Under the pieces are notes generated by a model. The model did no database searches and was not told the DNA's origin. It worked only from the letters and a program-made list of their open reading frames with translations. From positions 3,968,001 to 4,032,000 of the forward strand of contig NC_088708.1 in assembly GCF_963576615.1 (NCBI RefSeq): a DNA stretch of 64,000 nucleotides, read 5' to 3'. Below, in pieces: positions 38,672 through 50,387 of the stretch. Each line of letters opens with the position of its first letter. Position 1 is the stretch's first letter. The stretch is from Watersipora subatra. Its lineage: Eukaryota; Bryozoa; Gymnolaemata; Cheilostomatida; Watersiporidae. Both the position numbers and the translations under genes were made by a program.

Positions 38672-39794
38672 TCTATATATATAAATCTCAAAGTTTGTGT
38701 GTCGGTGACTCTGTGTGTCCAGCTACAGCTATTAAAATCTTGGAATGAAAAGCTCGCTTTGCGCTGGATTTGAACTCACAGAGATTGCAACCGCAAGTTT
38801 CAAACCGCGCATTTAACCGCTGAGCTGCACAGTCCTTGGAATTCTATCAGTTTTATTGTATACTGTCTACCCTTTTTTCGAATGCACACGCTAAATGATG
38901 TATTAATCGATACATTGCACCTACGGTTCACGATGCCCCTATTATAAAATTTTTTTTTCCTGTCTGAAACATGATGCTTTTTCATCCTCGCCATACTAGG
39001 GCGAATTTGTTTTTTGCCATTTGATATCAACAATAATTTCTTTCGAAATTAAAATTTGGCGATTGCTATACCGATTACAATGTAATAACAAAAATGACGA
39101 TATGCTATTTTGCTGCTATCTCACTCAGTTCAGCTTCATTCGTTCAGCTTTAAAATCTGATTCGCAAACAGCTAAGTGATAAAATTTTAGTTGAAAGTTT
39201 GAAGTTTAGTAAAATACATACTAAAACTGCAAATCATAACCACAAAATACACTAAAGTTATTGTAGGTAACTATAGTTACTAAGGTTAACATATTGTTTT
39301 GTTACTATTTTTTAATGATGACGATTTTGATGATTTTTACCAGGAGATGATTGCATTAAATAACTACTATGGGTTTCTATACGATATTTTCACCTTATGA
39401 TGCCAACACTAAAACAAACTAAAATCATATAATTGCATACCAAATAATTTTTCATTGTAATCGTAGCAAAACAGACTATATTTAGCCATTACTTGCTAAT
39501 GATTTCACATTTACATTTAAACACCTTTACAGTTTTATTTTTCCTCCTAATTCATTTGAACCAAACACTTCTTTCATGATATCAAATTCAAAAGTTACAG
39601 TTGGTTGAAAAAGTTTGAAAACTTTAACAGTTGTTGTTTTTTTTTCTTCTAATTCATTTGAACCGCACAAAAAACACTTGTCAAATGATATGAAGTTTTA
39701 AAGATAGAATGATAAATGTTGTATATGATAAAAAAAATGAATTTTCTGTCCAAAGGCTTTTTTATTACTCGAGCAACGCTGGGTATCCAGCTAG
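38672..39794 (+). mobile_element. non-autonomous Helitron-like element inside the gypsy RNase H
   Basis: Begins TCTATATATATAAATCTC directly after an A, and ends GGTATCCAGCTAG directly before a T: the A|TC...CTAG|T signature of Helitrons. There is no target duplication, and removing it restores the gypsy FDQ-Y reading, so both ends are well placed. The 3' GCAACGCTGGGTATCCAGCTAG region is similar in form to the minus-strand element ending at 49461. There is no Rep/helicase coding. It carries a tRNA-like segment at 38766-38831 on the minus strand. Confidence 0.7.
38766..38831 (-). repeat. tRNA-like segment within the Helitron-like element
   Basis: On the minus strand an A-box-like TGTGCAGCTCAGCGGTTAAA (from 38831) is followed by a B-box-like GAGTTCAAATCC (38777-38766), the spacing of a tRNA-type internal promoter. 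The outer arms do not pair into a clean cloverleaf, so it is probably a tRNA pseudogene or SINE head captured by the element. Confidence 0.5.
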
Positions 39795-39832
39795 TATATA
39801 TATATATACTAGCTATATATATATACTAGCTA

Positions 39833-39873
<41 letters not shown>

Positions 39874-39928
39874 GCAAGAAGTATCTGCAAATATTCTCTG
39901 ACCACAAACCATTAAAATCTATATTTAA

Positions 39929-40639
39929 CCCTTTGGCTGGGTAAAAACGCTGCAAAAACAACCGAAAATTTTGTAGTTTTTTTTAATTCAATAAAATCGG
40001 TATTCTATGAACATACATAGCTCACACTGAAAATTATTTCTATCGGCAAAATCTTTTTTACATAAACATTCATTTACATATATACTACTACAAAAAAAGC
40101 TACGACTATGTACGATTGTCTACGTATGAAATGTTTGGAAGCATTCCTTTTGGCAGAGTCCATCGCCATAGCATAGCCAACACAATGCCAGTAGCATCAT
40201 CATCGTCCGCGCTACCATAACCGTCACTCTTCTCTGTATATTCAAAGTCTTCAGAGTTTACATCACTACCATTATCTGAATTATTATCATACTGATCAGT
40301 CAAAAAATCACTAACGATGGTGGGATCAAATAAATTTTTGTATTTTTGTTTTGAATGTCGAGCCGCATGTTGACTGGTTTTTCTAACTTCCATTTTTTTA
40401 AGAGTCGCAATTTCGTGTTTCTTTAGCTTTTAGTACAAAGCAATGCCTCTTAGATAATTGTTTCATTTTGTAATTTATCGACTAATATCTTGCTGATAAT
40501 ATTTATGATTTACTAGCGTTTATATCCTTTGTTTATTGTATCTAGGTGACAGCTTGATAAACGTCTACTGAAAGCGACAGAAAAGTCGTTTCCTCACCGA
40601 ACCTATAAATGCCATTTTTGTCGTTTCCCAGACAAAGGG
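39929..40639. mobile_element. piggyBac-like element flanked by TTAA, in gypsy
   Basis: TTAA occurs at 39925-39928 and 40640-40643. Termini CCCTTTGGCTGGG and, reversed, CCCTTTGTCTGGG are inverted repeats beginning CCC, as in piggyBac elements. Its 711 bp hold only a short frame and no DDD transposase core. It interrupts the gypsy RNase H after SIF. Confidence 0.75.
40106..40393 (-). CDS. 95-codon frame in the piggyBac-like element
   Basis: Starts basic (MEVRKTSQHAARHSKQK) and becomes strongly acidic and Ser/Asp-rich (DNNSDNGSDVNSEDFEY, GYGSADDDDA). piggyBac transposases often start with an acidic, poorly conserved region, so this may be the 5' end of a deleted transposase gene. That is inference from context: no catalytic residues are present and expression is unknown. 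Confidence 0.4.
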   Translation of the reverse strand: MEVRKTSQHAARHSKQKYKNLFDPTIVSDFLTDQYDNNSDNGSDVNSEDFEYTEKSDGYGSADDDDATGIVLAMLWRWTLPKGMLPNISYVDNRT

Positions 40640-41029
40640 TTAAAAAAGAAATGGGAAAATTTTTACTGAAATTACAAAGGATGCTACTATTTTAAAGAAA
40701 TATGGGTTTGAATTAGAATGCAAACCTGAAATAAAGCAGATAGCGGCAGATATGCCATCCAGGGCTCTTGCAAAGTAAAGTGTTCCGACAGTTGGTCAAC
40801 ACAAGTCAATGATTGAGATATTCATGGTAGACATCGATGATAGCGAGCCAGCCGAGTTCACAAATATGTCAGATGAAAGATTACTTATAATGAAAACATA
40901 TGGAGCAGAGGATGAGGGATACTTCCCGCTAAAGAAGATGGTAAGAGGGATTTGGCCAGATAGGAGAAATTAATGCCATAAGTTAATCAGAGCCTTTTTG
41001 ACCTTCAGCAGGGATGAGCTGACTGAAAG

Positions 41030-42045
41030 AGATGGTTTGATCTACAAAGGACAAAAGCTCGTCATACTGAAAAAACATGATCAAACAAGTTGCAGAGGCG
41101 CTGCCACAAGAGTGCAGATAGTATGATGATAAGAGCTCGAGACATTATTTACTGGTCAAAGATGCTGGAAAAACTTCAGAAGATAGCTGAACAGAGCACA
41201 GCATGCTCGATGAACAAACCTGCCAACAAGAAGGAGCCTGTGATGTCACAAGAAGTACCTCCCCAACAGCTTATAAAAGTAAGAACAGATGTCATGTTCT
41301 ACAGGGGCACACCTCATCTCAGACTCGTGGACTATATGACGAACTTAATAGAAGTTGCAAAAATGCGTGACAAAACTGTAAGCACAATCGTAGGAGCATG
41401 CAAGGAAGTGTTCGCTCTACATGGCATACCACAAACTCTACAAAGTGACAATTCTCCCTATTATGTCAGCGCAAATTCAGAGAATTTGCCGTAGAGTGGA
41501 GATTTGAACACACCACATCATCATCCTACCACTCACAACGCAACGGTAAAACGGAAACATCAGTGATGAAAGGCGAAAATATGTTCAAGGCTGCAGAGAA
41601 TCCATGAAAAGTACTGTTAGGGTGGCGTGCTACACCCAACAGAGACTTCACAAACCCAGCGAAAAAACTACACTCGAGAAGACTTAAAGCGATGGTACCG
41701 CAGTCACATGCGGCACTCGGAGTTCAGACTCAAGACATTGACGACATGGCAGCAGCCACAAAAAAAGACAGAAGAATTGTTATTTCATATAACAAGGAAA
41801 CAAGAAAGATGCAACAGCTCAAACTCGGACAGCCAGTTCTACTACGTCAGTACAATGACAGAGTTACCAAGTGGAGACCAGCACAGATCTTGGAGCCAGT
41901 ATCCAACAGGTTTTACATGGTTCAGAAAGACCAAGGCAACATAAGGAGAAATAGAGTAGACATACAGGCCCTACAAGAGTTGAAAAGGAAGAGGGTGAAT
42001 AACAAAGATAACTGGTCAGAACCAAAGGCAAAAAGAATTAGATGA
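41030..42045 (+). pseudogene. gypsy integrase remnant, copy A
   Basis: Core integrase motifs are visible: IKVRTDVMFY (first Asp region), LVDYMTNLIEVAKM, VFALHGIPQTLQSDNSPYY (second Asp) and, after a frameshift, SYHSQRNGKTETSVM (Glu). The C-terminal domain, 41692-42045, is still open (LGQPVLLRQYNDRVTKWRPA, IRRNRVDI). The zinc-binding N-terminal region is eroded. Frameshifts near 41490 and stops elsewhere inactivate it. Confidence 0.75.
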
Positions 42046-42224
42046 CCAACCGGAGAAAACGGTCATCACGAGCAGGAGTAGACATACAGTGAGGCCCCCA
42101 ATACCTTGCAGAATTCCAATGTTATTAGATGGAGAATGCAGGGAGAGTAGACATACTCATATTACCCTGCTCAACAGGTCCATACCATATTACTATAAAT
42201 ATGCTTGTAGTTATAAAATCACAG

Positions 42225-42447
42225 TGTTCAGGATTTGAGTTATTCTCCCATCATTCGTTTTTATACAAATCATATGTGGGCTCACATCCGGTTTATTGTG
42301 AATTCTTATTTTGGTAATCATGCGCAGATAATTGTTATATTTGAGTAGTAGGCACAATAACTTTTCACTCTCTGGCTTTAAGTGTACGACAGAAGTTAAG
42401 GTATAAACTGTCTGTCCCACTAACTATTAAGTCTTCCATACTCTACA
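42225..42447 (+). repeat. 3' LTR of gypsy copy A
   Basis: Begins TGTTCAGGATTTGAG and ends ATACTCTACA. It is a direct-orientation relative of 46707-46966 (shared TCCCATCATTCGTTTTTATA, CACATCCGGTTTATTGTGAA, TTATATTTGAGTAGTA). A 37-bp stretch in the second copy is missing here. Confidence 0.75.
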
Positions 42448-42449
42448 GA

Positions 42450-42623
42450 CTATTCCAAACTACGATGTTCTCATGATGGCTGCGATTAAATGTTCGTTTT
42501 TGAGCTTTTAATAGATTGTAGTCACATTTCCACACATTTTGCACCTACAACACAGCAGAGTAAAACTTGGTGAACCTTTTGATACCAAATAACTGTAATG
42601 TGAATTTTGTTGCAAGTAAACCT
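42450..42623. mobile_element. single end of the TTAA-flanked MITE family
   Basis: CCAAACTACG through TTTTGTTGCAAGTAAACC matches the terminus of the element at 44131-45008, including CACCTACAACACAGCAGAGT and CAAATAACTGTAATGTG. It ends just before a TTAA at 42624-42627 and starts just after the gypsy LTR. Only one terminus is present, so this is a deleted copy. Confidence 0.65.
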
Positions 42624-42865
42624 TTAATCTTTGGGTAGACAAAGAATGGGTTAACGTCATTAGTCATGACGATTTTACAGACATCAACCACCTTCTCCAG
42701 AAACATAAAACAGTGCTCAATGGAATATTTTGTCTACCCAGCAAATTGGCACACAAGATTGGCTCTAAAAAATCGAATGATTTAGTTTGCACATTGTAAG
42801 TTTATATGACTGTATAATTAAATAACTATAAAAAGTTGTCAAACTAAACTAGTAAGGGTCACTAG

Positions 42866-43225
42866 GTTGGGTCACCTGTGCTAATACGAAGCCTCGGAGG
42901 CATTAAAGCTAAGTGGAGTAAAGGGAAGGTGTTGGAAGCCATGTCTGACAGATCATATGCAGTGCTCAACAAGGACAGTGGCAACATTCTCCGACACAAC
43001 CGAGTGGACCTCAGAAAAGCCCCCATACAAATCGATGAGCCTCTGAACATTGAGCAACATGATATGGATTCCACAGGTGAAATGCACAGAATCACTGTTC
43101 CAGTAGTAGTTCCAGAGACAGCAGAAGCTGCAACACTAAGTACCTCTCATTACAGCAACATCCCACCAACTGAAACAACCGCACTTGTAGCTGACACAGC
43201 TAACAATCCAGGTCACAGATCTTAA
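42866..43225 (+). pseudogene. gypsy integrase C-terminal fragment, copy B
   Basis: An open frame reads GSPVLIRSLGG, KWSKGKVLEAMSDRSYAV and ILRHNRVDLR, the C-terminal integrase domain also seen in copy A but clearly diverged from it. A Thr/Glu-rich tail follows to the stop. Upstream integrase is missing. A matching 3' LTR lies at 46707, beyond an inserted LINE. Confidence 0.65.
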
Positions 43226-43289
43226 CGCAATACCCATAAGCCAGTGACGTACGATGACCATGATATGGGAAGATAGATCTGATCAGATA

Positions 43290-46200
43290 GCACTTAGACA
43301 TACATGTTTTTTATTTCATCAATGGGAAAATACAACAAAAAATTGAAGTCATAAACACTTCACATGGTTGTCAACATAAGAGTGTATAATTAATTTTTAC
43401 TAATGCACAATAAATATAATAACACAAAGGAGGTGATGATGAGGCCTATATGCAATGGCGAACCAGTCAAGGCAAAGCCCAGGTAGACGATAGCAGAAAA
43501 AAATAGACTCTCACTCCCGCTCCAGAAGATGAACTCTTAGACTATTTTTAAATTCGGAAATGGTCCTATGTTTTTAAACATATATAGGTATTTGGTTCCA
43601 TAGCACCGATTCTTGGTATGTTGTTTTTCGATGACTGGCAGCCGAGCTAGATGGTGGAATGGGTAAATTTATAAAACTTTGTCTTGTAATTTTTATAGGT
43701 ACAGCGTTTTGAAGATAATCTTGAAATGTTAGAAAAGCACGAAGCAAAGTACGATATTTATATAACCGAAAAATGTCAGAAAGTTTTAAGGTTTGGAAAA
43801 GCTCTTTAGTAGAATATAGGAAATCTTTTTTACAATTAAAACGAACCAGCCTTTTTTGAAAAAGAAATAAATGATTTAAGTACACAGCTGGAGCATTTCC
43901 CCACACTTCAACACAGTAAGTTAGTTTCGAGTTTACATAAGAATTGTAAATCAGGAGTGAAATATATTCAGGAAGACATCAGTGGGAGCATCTAAACAAT
44001 AACCCTGAAATAGGACGTAATTTTTGCAATATCGAATAAATATGGTGTGACCAATTTAAGTGTTCATCTAGCGTTATACCTAAAAATTTAATAGTATCAG
44101 ATTTAGAGATAATTTGCGAGTTTATGTTAAAGGTTGACTTGCAACAAAATTCACATTACAGTTATTTGTATCATAAGATTCACCATGTCTTACTCTGTTG
44201 TGTTGTAGGTGCAAAATATATGGGAATGTGATTACAAGCTCTCAAAAGCTAAAAAACGAACAGTTAATCGCAGCTACACAAGACCGCCGTAGTTTGGATT
44301 TGCTTTCCAAAACGGCTCAAATGGGACGTAGTTGTTACAGGATGGCTTCTGTTTACACTTTCATGCAACCTCATTCGTCGAAATATTTTCACAAATATAC
44401 TTCACACATTCAATAAAACCATGTCTATTGTTCTTACACGTCTATTTTATCGTCATTGTAATGCTGTCACTTTTAGCACTGATATCTTATAACTTACCGT
44501 AAAAATTCATTTAATTTTTTAACCTTACCTCGAAGGAGTACATATCATTGTCTGATAATCATGACGAGCCTGTTGGTCACCTGTGATAATCGAAAAGTGC
44601 GGCAAAAATTATTTGCGAAGTATTAGGTCACATGATCAGATTACGACTTGACGATTAGACAATGCCGAAACAAAACTGTAAAGTAGCGAGCATCTATATT
44701 TGATACGGGGTCTTAGGTAAAACCCGAAGTGTTTGTCATAAACTAATGCTACGATAAGTTTTATATTGAGCTTTTTATTGGCCTTTCAATTCACGTGAGA
44801 ACATCACGTGACAAGACGATAACCAAACTGTAAAGACTACGTCTGAGAAATAAACAGATTCCAATCTACGGCGGCTTTTTGTTTTTGAGCTTCTAAGAGC
44901 TTGTAATCACATTTTCACATATTTGGCACCTACAACACAACAGAGTAAGACATGGTGAATCTTTTGATACCAAATAACTGTAATGTGAATTTTGTTGCAA
45001 GTCAACCTTTAAGGATTTTATCAGTAAAATTAAATTTATTTTGGAGGTTTTGCAAAACAACGTATTGAGTTTTTTCCATATTAGTAGCCAATTTGTTTGA
45101 GGTACACCGAGTATATAAACTTTGAAGGTCATTGTTTAGATCATTGGAAATTTTATTAAAGTCTTTTGATTCATAAAACAAATTTGTATCACCGGCATAT
45201 AGTATACAGCGAAAATGTAGCAAACAGTTTGATAGAGCGTTTATATAAATTAAAAACAATGAAGGACCTAAGACAGAGCCTTGAGAAACTCTATGAAATA
45301 ATGTTTGCGATAAAGAAATGCTATTTTAAATCTTATTTGGTTGTGTTCGGTTTGTTGAATAACTTTTGAAACATTGACAAGATGTGTGTCAAAGCCAAGT
45401 TTTTCAAGTTTTGTTGTCAGAATGTTATGATTGATGGTATCAAAAGCCTTGTTGAAATCCAAAAAATTCCTAACACACACTTCCTTTCACTAAAGGCTTG
45501 TAAAGTCTGATTTTCAAACTTTGCAAGGGCATCAGCTGTAAATAGTTGTTTTCTGAAACCGTATTGGTGAGAAGATAAAATGTTATGACTTTTCAAAAAG
45601 CATAGCAATTGGTTGTTCACAAAAGTTTCAAGTATTTTATTAAAGATTGTAAGTACTGAAATGGGACGATAATTATCACATAGATTCACATCACCTTTTT
45701 TATATAATGGGTTACTATAGCATGTTTTAAATTAGATGGAAAAATATCAGTTTTAAACTTTGATTAATGAGAAAACATAAGGGTGTAACAATATCTGAAC
45801 AAGGTTTTTGACAAATAAAGCCGATAGTCCGTCTGAACCCCAGGATTTGTTTACATTAATTTGTTTTATTAGTCCTTCTATAGTCCTTATTAGTCCTATA
45901 TCATTTACACCCGCATATCTAAATGTAAAGGAAATTGATTCTCCATCATCGTTCAACTTTATGTAAGAGTTGGGATTTTTTATTAATAATTGACTCTTAT
46001 CCAATTGAGTTGCCAATTTATTTTCTATAGTTGTGAAATGCAAGTTTAACGTGTTAGCAATGTCTGTATCACAAGGCGGATTATTAATGGCACTTTGGTT
46101 GGGACACGATTTGAGTTCTGTTTAGAAGCATCAAGGTTAAAATTATTGTTTAGCAATTTCCACATAACACTGGCCGAGATAGTTTCTAGCATTTTTTCAA

Positions 46201-46590
46201 AGTAGTCTGTCTCTACAGATCTGTTTACAGAGTCTTTCAATTGCTTACGATTTTTGGAAAGCTTAAAATTTAGAGGAGCAAGTTCACATCTTTCAAACAT
46301 ATTATTCTTTTGTTGAATTTTGTATAATGGTGTCAAACTAATCCAAGGCTTTCGGGGTGTAGTAGACTTAGCACTTTTTGTGTGTTTAGCCAAAGATGTG
46401 TTTTGTTCAAAAATTTCTGTAATAAGACTTAAAAAAATATTGTAATTATAATCAACATTATTGCTTTTTTTTTAATTTCATGCCAACTTATTTTTAAAAG
46501 CTTGAGAATAATTGATGGATAAGCAACAATTTTTCTAGTTGCTGTTTTTAAAGCTTGCTGTGACTCGCTATGTTGAAGTGGAAGTCAAAA
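43290..46590 (-). mobile_element. degraded CR1/Jockey-like LINE, split by a TTAA element
   Basis: Minus-strand reading order: KPWISLTPLYKIQQKNNMF (pre-RT region, 46393-46046), NLCDNYRPISVLTIFNKILE (from 45689), SSHQYGFRKQLFTADAL, DFNKAFDTINHNIL (45480-45268), FLIYINALSNCL and ILYAGDTNLFY (from 45259; the catalytic YADD box reads YAGD), then the interruption, then SDTIKFLGITLDEHLNWSHH and KLTYCVEVWGNAPAVYLNHL to LWNQIPIYV near 43574. Frameshifts and stops are frequent. The 3' end is near 43290. The endonuclease is absent. It lies between the gypsy copy B integrase and its LTR. Confidence 0.8.
44131..45008. mobile_element. TTAA-flanked MITE with long terminal inverted repeats
   Basis: TTAA flanks it at 44127-44130 and 45009-45012. 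The left end AGGTTGACTTGCAACAAAAT is mirrored by the right end for about 125 bp (ATTTTGTTGCAAGTCAACCT). Removing the 878 bp plus one TTAA rejoins the LINE frame, with DKIL followed by NINSQII, which proves the boundaries. It has no transposase frame. TTAA duplications occur in piggyBac and a few other superfamilies; the termini do not start CCC, so the superfamily is undecided. Confidence 0.8.
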
Positions 46591-46706
46591 ATAGGTAGAT
46601 GGCAACTAAGATGGCAAAACACTGTATTACTTCTTTGTTGAATACTAAACAACTTACAACAGTTCAACCTTTTAATCTGCTTATTTCAATTTTACTTGAA
46701 AGGAGA

Positions 46707-46966
46707 TGTTCAGGACTTGAGTTATCCTCCCATCATTCGTTTTTATACTATTCGAATGTGGACTCACATCCGGTTTATTGTGAATTATTATTTTAGTAAT
46801 CATGCACAGATAATCGTTATATTTGAGTAGTAAGCACAATCACTTTCAACTCTCTGGATTAAAGTGTGCGACAGAAGTTGAAGAATAAACTGACTGTCTC
46901 ACTAATTATTTAGTTTATCAACTTCCATTATCCGTGAACCTAACACAAACAACAGAATACTCTACA
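46707..46966 (+). repeat. LTR of gypsy copy B
   Basis: Begins TGTTCAGGACTTGAG, immediately after a purine run GAAAGGAGA that looks like a polypurine tract, and ends ATACTCTACA. It is related to the LTR at 42225-42447 but carries a 37-bp block (around CCGTGAACCTAACACAAAC) that is missing there. Confidence 0.7.
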
Positions 46967-49460
46967 AACAGATTTATTATACAGCAACCATAATCATTAC
47001 ATATAGCAAGCTATAACCTTTTTTTGACAATCATATAGAACTTATAGGAAGGCGGAGATGTTAACCTGACTACCTATAGTTAACCTGGATGACCTAGTGT
47101 TGACCTTCAAGCAATTGAGATCCTATTCTGACCTCGTGAGATAAAATAGCACTTCCGGTAAAAAATCGATGACTAGAAATGAATCTCAATCATCGCTCTA
47201 ATCCGCAACAACTGATTAATTAATCTTACATCAGTCGATACGAACGTTTAACTATATCGCTCGTGGAACCAATATTTAATTGAATAATGATTGAACCCGT
47301 AGCAAATTTTCTCAACTCTCCACGCATGTACACTATGGCCTGTGATGAAAATAGGTGTTAAATTCATTTGCAGAATTCAATGGTCTCAAACAAACAGTGT
47401 AACATGTGCACATGCTTGCTATACTCCATAATAAGCTCTTAAAATTACATAACCTTCCAAATGGACACATTCGCGATAAACAATAAAACCAGGTAGTTAA
47501 ATCTTAGCTTATCTCCAACGAATGAGTATTCTGCTGTTTTAGCTGTTAGAATGATCATTTAGTATGTTTGTCTAAGGGTTTTAGCTATCGGCCCGTTAAT
47601 CTTATCATGACTAATAAAACACAAGTTTATGAAATTACGATTTTATCTGCGCCATTCTATCCGCAGTTAGCCTTTTGGCATACCTACACTTCCCGTCGTT
47701 GCTAGACAAAGTGAAACGACTTTTTCTTATTGGGCTTCGGTTAGCTGTGCATTTCATAATTTTTTGACTTTCCAGAAGCTAAGTAGCGGCTACTACCATA
47801 AATGCAATATATTTTATACGTTTTTGTTTGTACTGATATTATCATTAGTCAGGTAAGCAATGTATTTTGTTTTTGGTCCAAGAGAGCTAGAGGAACCAGT
47901 GTAGATATATAAATTCTTCGTAATAAACTTAAATATCAAGTCTTCATTATGGCTATTATGCTGTCAGTTCAAGTTTTATTTTACAGCATTTACAAAGCTT
48001 AAGTTGAAACAGGCTTAAAGCACAATCAATGTCTTATGTTCTTTTATTTATTTTGCCTTCGATTCAAATCTTGTTTTGTGCTAATAACAAGACTAAGGCT
48101 TTGGGTTTAGATACAAAATAACCAGAGTTAAGGACTGATCTTTCACAAACAATTCAAATCTATTGTAAGAATCTTTTTTGCAAAATCAATTAACGAATAT
48201 TAAACCATGCAAACTTCTGAAAGAACTAAGATATGTAAGCATGTATGCATGTTTTGTGCATCTCGATATAACGCACCTTTTAAAGAAGGTTGTATCGGTA
48301 AAGCACTCATGTCTGGCTTGCGCTAGAGTAGGCTATTCTTGATTGATCATCATCAAATTTTTGTGGCTTACTTTTTTAATTGTGTAGCATACTCAAAGTG
48401 GTTTTTTACTGTTTTTCTTAATATTTATGTGTATGCTATATTTATGGCTAGCCCCACGAATGATGCAGAGCTGAGGTTCATATTTACTGGTTTTACTAAA
48501 CAGTTAATACGCTTCACTTATGTGACTCGCCTTCACTTATCACGGGGATTCACTTCACTGTATCATGTTATAAATTGTGAAAAAGCAGATAATTCTGAGC
48601 TTTTTATTTGAACCAGTGAATATTAGTCCACCCAATTTGACAAGCTTGGCACTAAGATTTTGAGAGATGGAATTAGTCTTTTTCAATTTGCTGAAAACTT
48701 TTATAATTTTTCAGAGAGCTTTTCTTTTGTCTTTTTAAATTACCCTATAGTCTTAATTGTGTAATAACATCTTTTGTGTGTTTTATTCTTAACTTGTTGC
48801 AGCAGTAAGTTTCGTTGACAGTTCTTTTAATCTGTATTTGTTATAATCATTTTTAATCATGAGCCATATAAACCTGTTACAACTTAAATGTAAATTAGTT
48901 TTGCCAATGCATTTAGTGTAAATGGAAGGCTAAAGCCTATGGAATCTTTATCAATTTTATCCAGCATTTACGTGTAGATATAAATAACTTGAAGATACAA
49001 AGAAATCTAACAGAACATTACTGTGGATGGAACTTGAAAATATTTTGATGTACCTTTATTGAACTTGCAGTTTTTAACATTTTCATGTATTCTGTTAGTA
49101 GAGAGAACAAAACAATATGTATGAAAATAGGCAAAAGTCATACTAATGAAATAGCATCATATTAACGCTACCGGGGCTCTTAATGCGGAGCTCTCATTCC
49201 TGCATGAAACACTGACAGCCTTTTGTGCCAAACATTAAAGATGGAAAATGAATTTTCATTACTCTTCAATCATAGCTAAACTATTTATGTTGTGCTTTCA
49301 ATGTTTTTGAGATCAAATCCGCCAATAGGTTGCTGTAACATTGTAGCAATAAACTGGAAAAGTTAAACAATCGTAGTAGATATAAATATGGTATTTATAT
49401 ACTATTCAACTAGTTTCTTATCAATAACTGTTCCAGCCGATGTTCGTGTATATATAGCTA
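46967..49460. other. non-coding region
   Basis: AT-rich sequence with no family-like frame, tandem repeat or transposon end that I can define. The frame at 48339-48611 has no recognisable motif. Confidence 0.4.
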
Positions 49461-49557
49461 CTAGCTGCATTACCCGTCTACAGGAGTAGATTCACGGGCA
49501 GCATAAGGTTTATTGAGAGTTGGCTTTCATACCGTAAAACAACTCCAAATATGCAGT

Positions 49558-50387
49558 TACATCTCCCTCTCTCCATCTCTCCCTCTTTCCTCTCTCTCCC
49601 TCTCTCCCCTCTCTCTCTCTCTCTCCCTCTTCTCCCTCTTTCTCTCCCTCTCTCCCCCTCGCTCTCCCTCTCTCTCTCCTTCTCTCCCTCTTTCCCCTCT
49701 CTCCGTCTCTCTCCTCTCTCTCTCCTCTCCCTCTCTCCCCTCTCTCCCTCTTTCTCTCCCTCTCTCTCCCCCCCCTCTCCTCCTCGCTCTCCCTCTCTCT
49801 CTCCCTCTTTCCCCTCTCTCCCTCTCTCCGTCTTTCCCCTCTCTCTCCCTCCCTCTTCCCCCTCTCCCTCCCTCTTTCTCTCCCTCTCTCTCTCCTTCTC
49901 TCCCTTCTCTCCCTCTTTCCCCTCTCTCCCTCTCTCCCCTCTCTCTCTCCCCTCTCCCTCTCTCTCCCCTTCTCTCCCCCTCTCTCTCTCCCCTCTCTCC
50001 CTCCCTCTTCCCCCTTTCTCTCTCTCCCTCTTTCTCTCCCTCTCTCTCTCTTCCCCCCTCTCCTCCTCGCTCCCCCTCTCTTTCCCCTTTTCTCCCTCTC
50101 TCTCTCCCTTTCTCCCCTCTCTCTTCCTTTCTCCCCTCTCTCTTCTCCCTCTTTCTCTCCCTTTCTATCCCTCTCTCTCTCTCCCCCCCCCTCTCCTCCT
50201 CGCTCCCTCTTTCCCCTCTCTCCCTCTCCCTCCCTCTTCCCCCTCTCCCTCTCTCTCCTTCTCTCTCTCTCCCCCCCTCTCCTCCTCGCTCTCCGTCTCC
50301 CCCTTCTCTCCCTCTCTCTCTCTCCCCCCTCTCCTCCTCGCTCTCTCTCTCTCCCTTTCTCTCTCTCTCCCTCTCTCTCTCCCTTAG
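49558..50387. repeat. 830-bp polypyrimidine (CT) tract
   Basis: Almost pure C/T on the plus strand. It is not a plain (CT)n: a module around CCCTCTCCTCCTCGCTC recurs at least five times (near 49771, 50056, 50190, 50274 and 50325) among CCCTCTCT and CCCTCTTTC units. The long open frames across it (Ser/Leu/Pro-rich on plus, Glu/Arg-rich on minus) are composition artefacts. Confidence 0.95.

Larger units (their letters stand above)
38443..40780 (+). pseudogene. gypsy RNase H remnant split by two transposons
   Basis: Three pieces. Piece one, 38443-38671: LRYYDRNGTAAIECDASKKE then CRKFDQ, the start of RNase H. The Helitron-like element follows at 38672. Piece two, about 39795-39928: after an expanded TA repeat, SDHKPLKSIF resumes. 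The piggyBac-like element follows. Piece three, 40640-40780: KYGFELECKPEIKQ and ADMPSRAL, the usual end of RNase H. The protein continues conceptually across both insertion sites, which locates the insertions precisely. Confidence 0.75.
36498..42447 (+). mobile_element. degraded Ty3/gypsy-type LTR retrotransposon, copy A
   Basis: Gag with zinc knuckle, protease, reverse transcriptase, RNase H and integrase remnants follow in Ty3/gypsy order and end in a 3' LTR at 42225-42447. The reading frame is broken by many stops and frameshifts, and by two insertions inside the RNase H region: a Helitron-like element at 38672-39794 and a piggyBac-like element at 39929-40639. No 5' LTR was found; the 5' end is replaced by a Tigger-like copy. 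It is not capable of transposition. Confidence 0.85.

Noticed and set aside
42633-42743. Small transposon between TTTGGGTAGACAAA-like inverted motifs
   Set aside because: The inverted motif is only about 12 bp with no target duplication; too weak to call.
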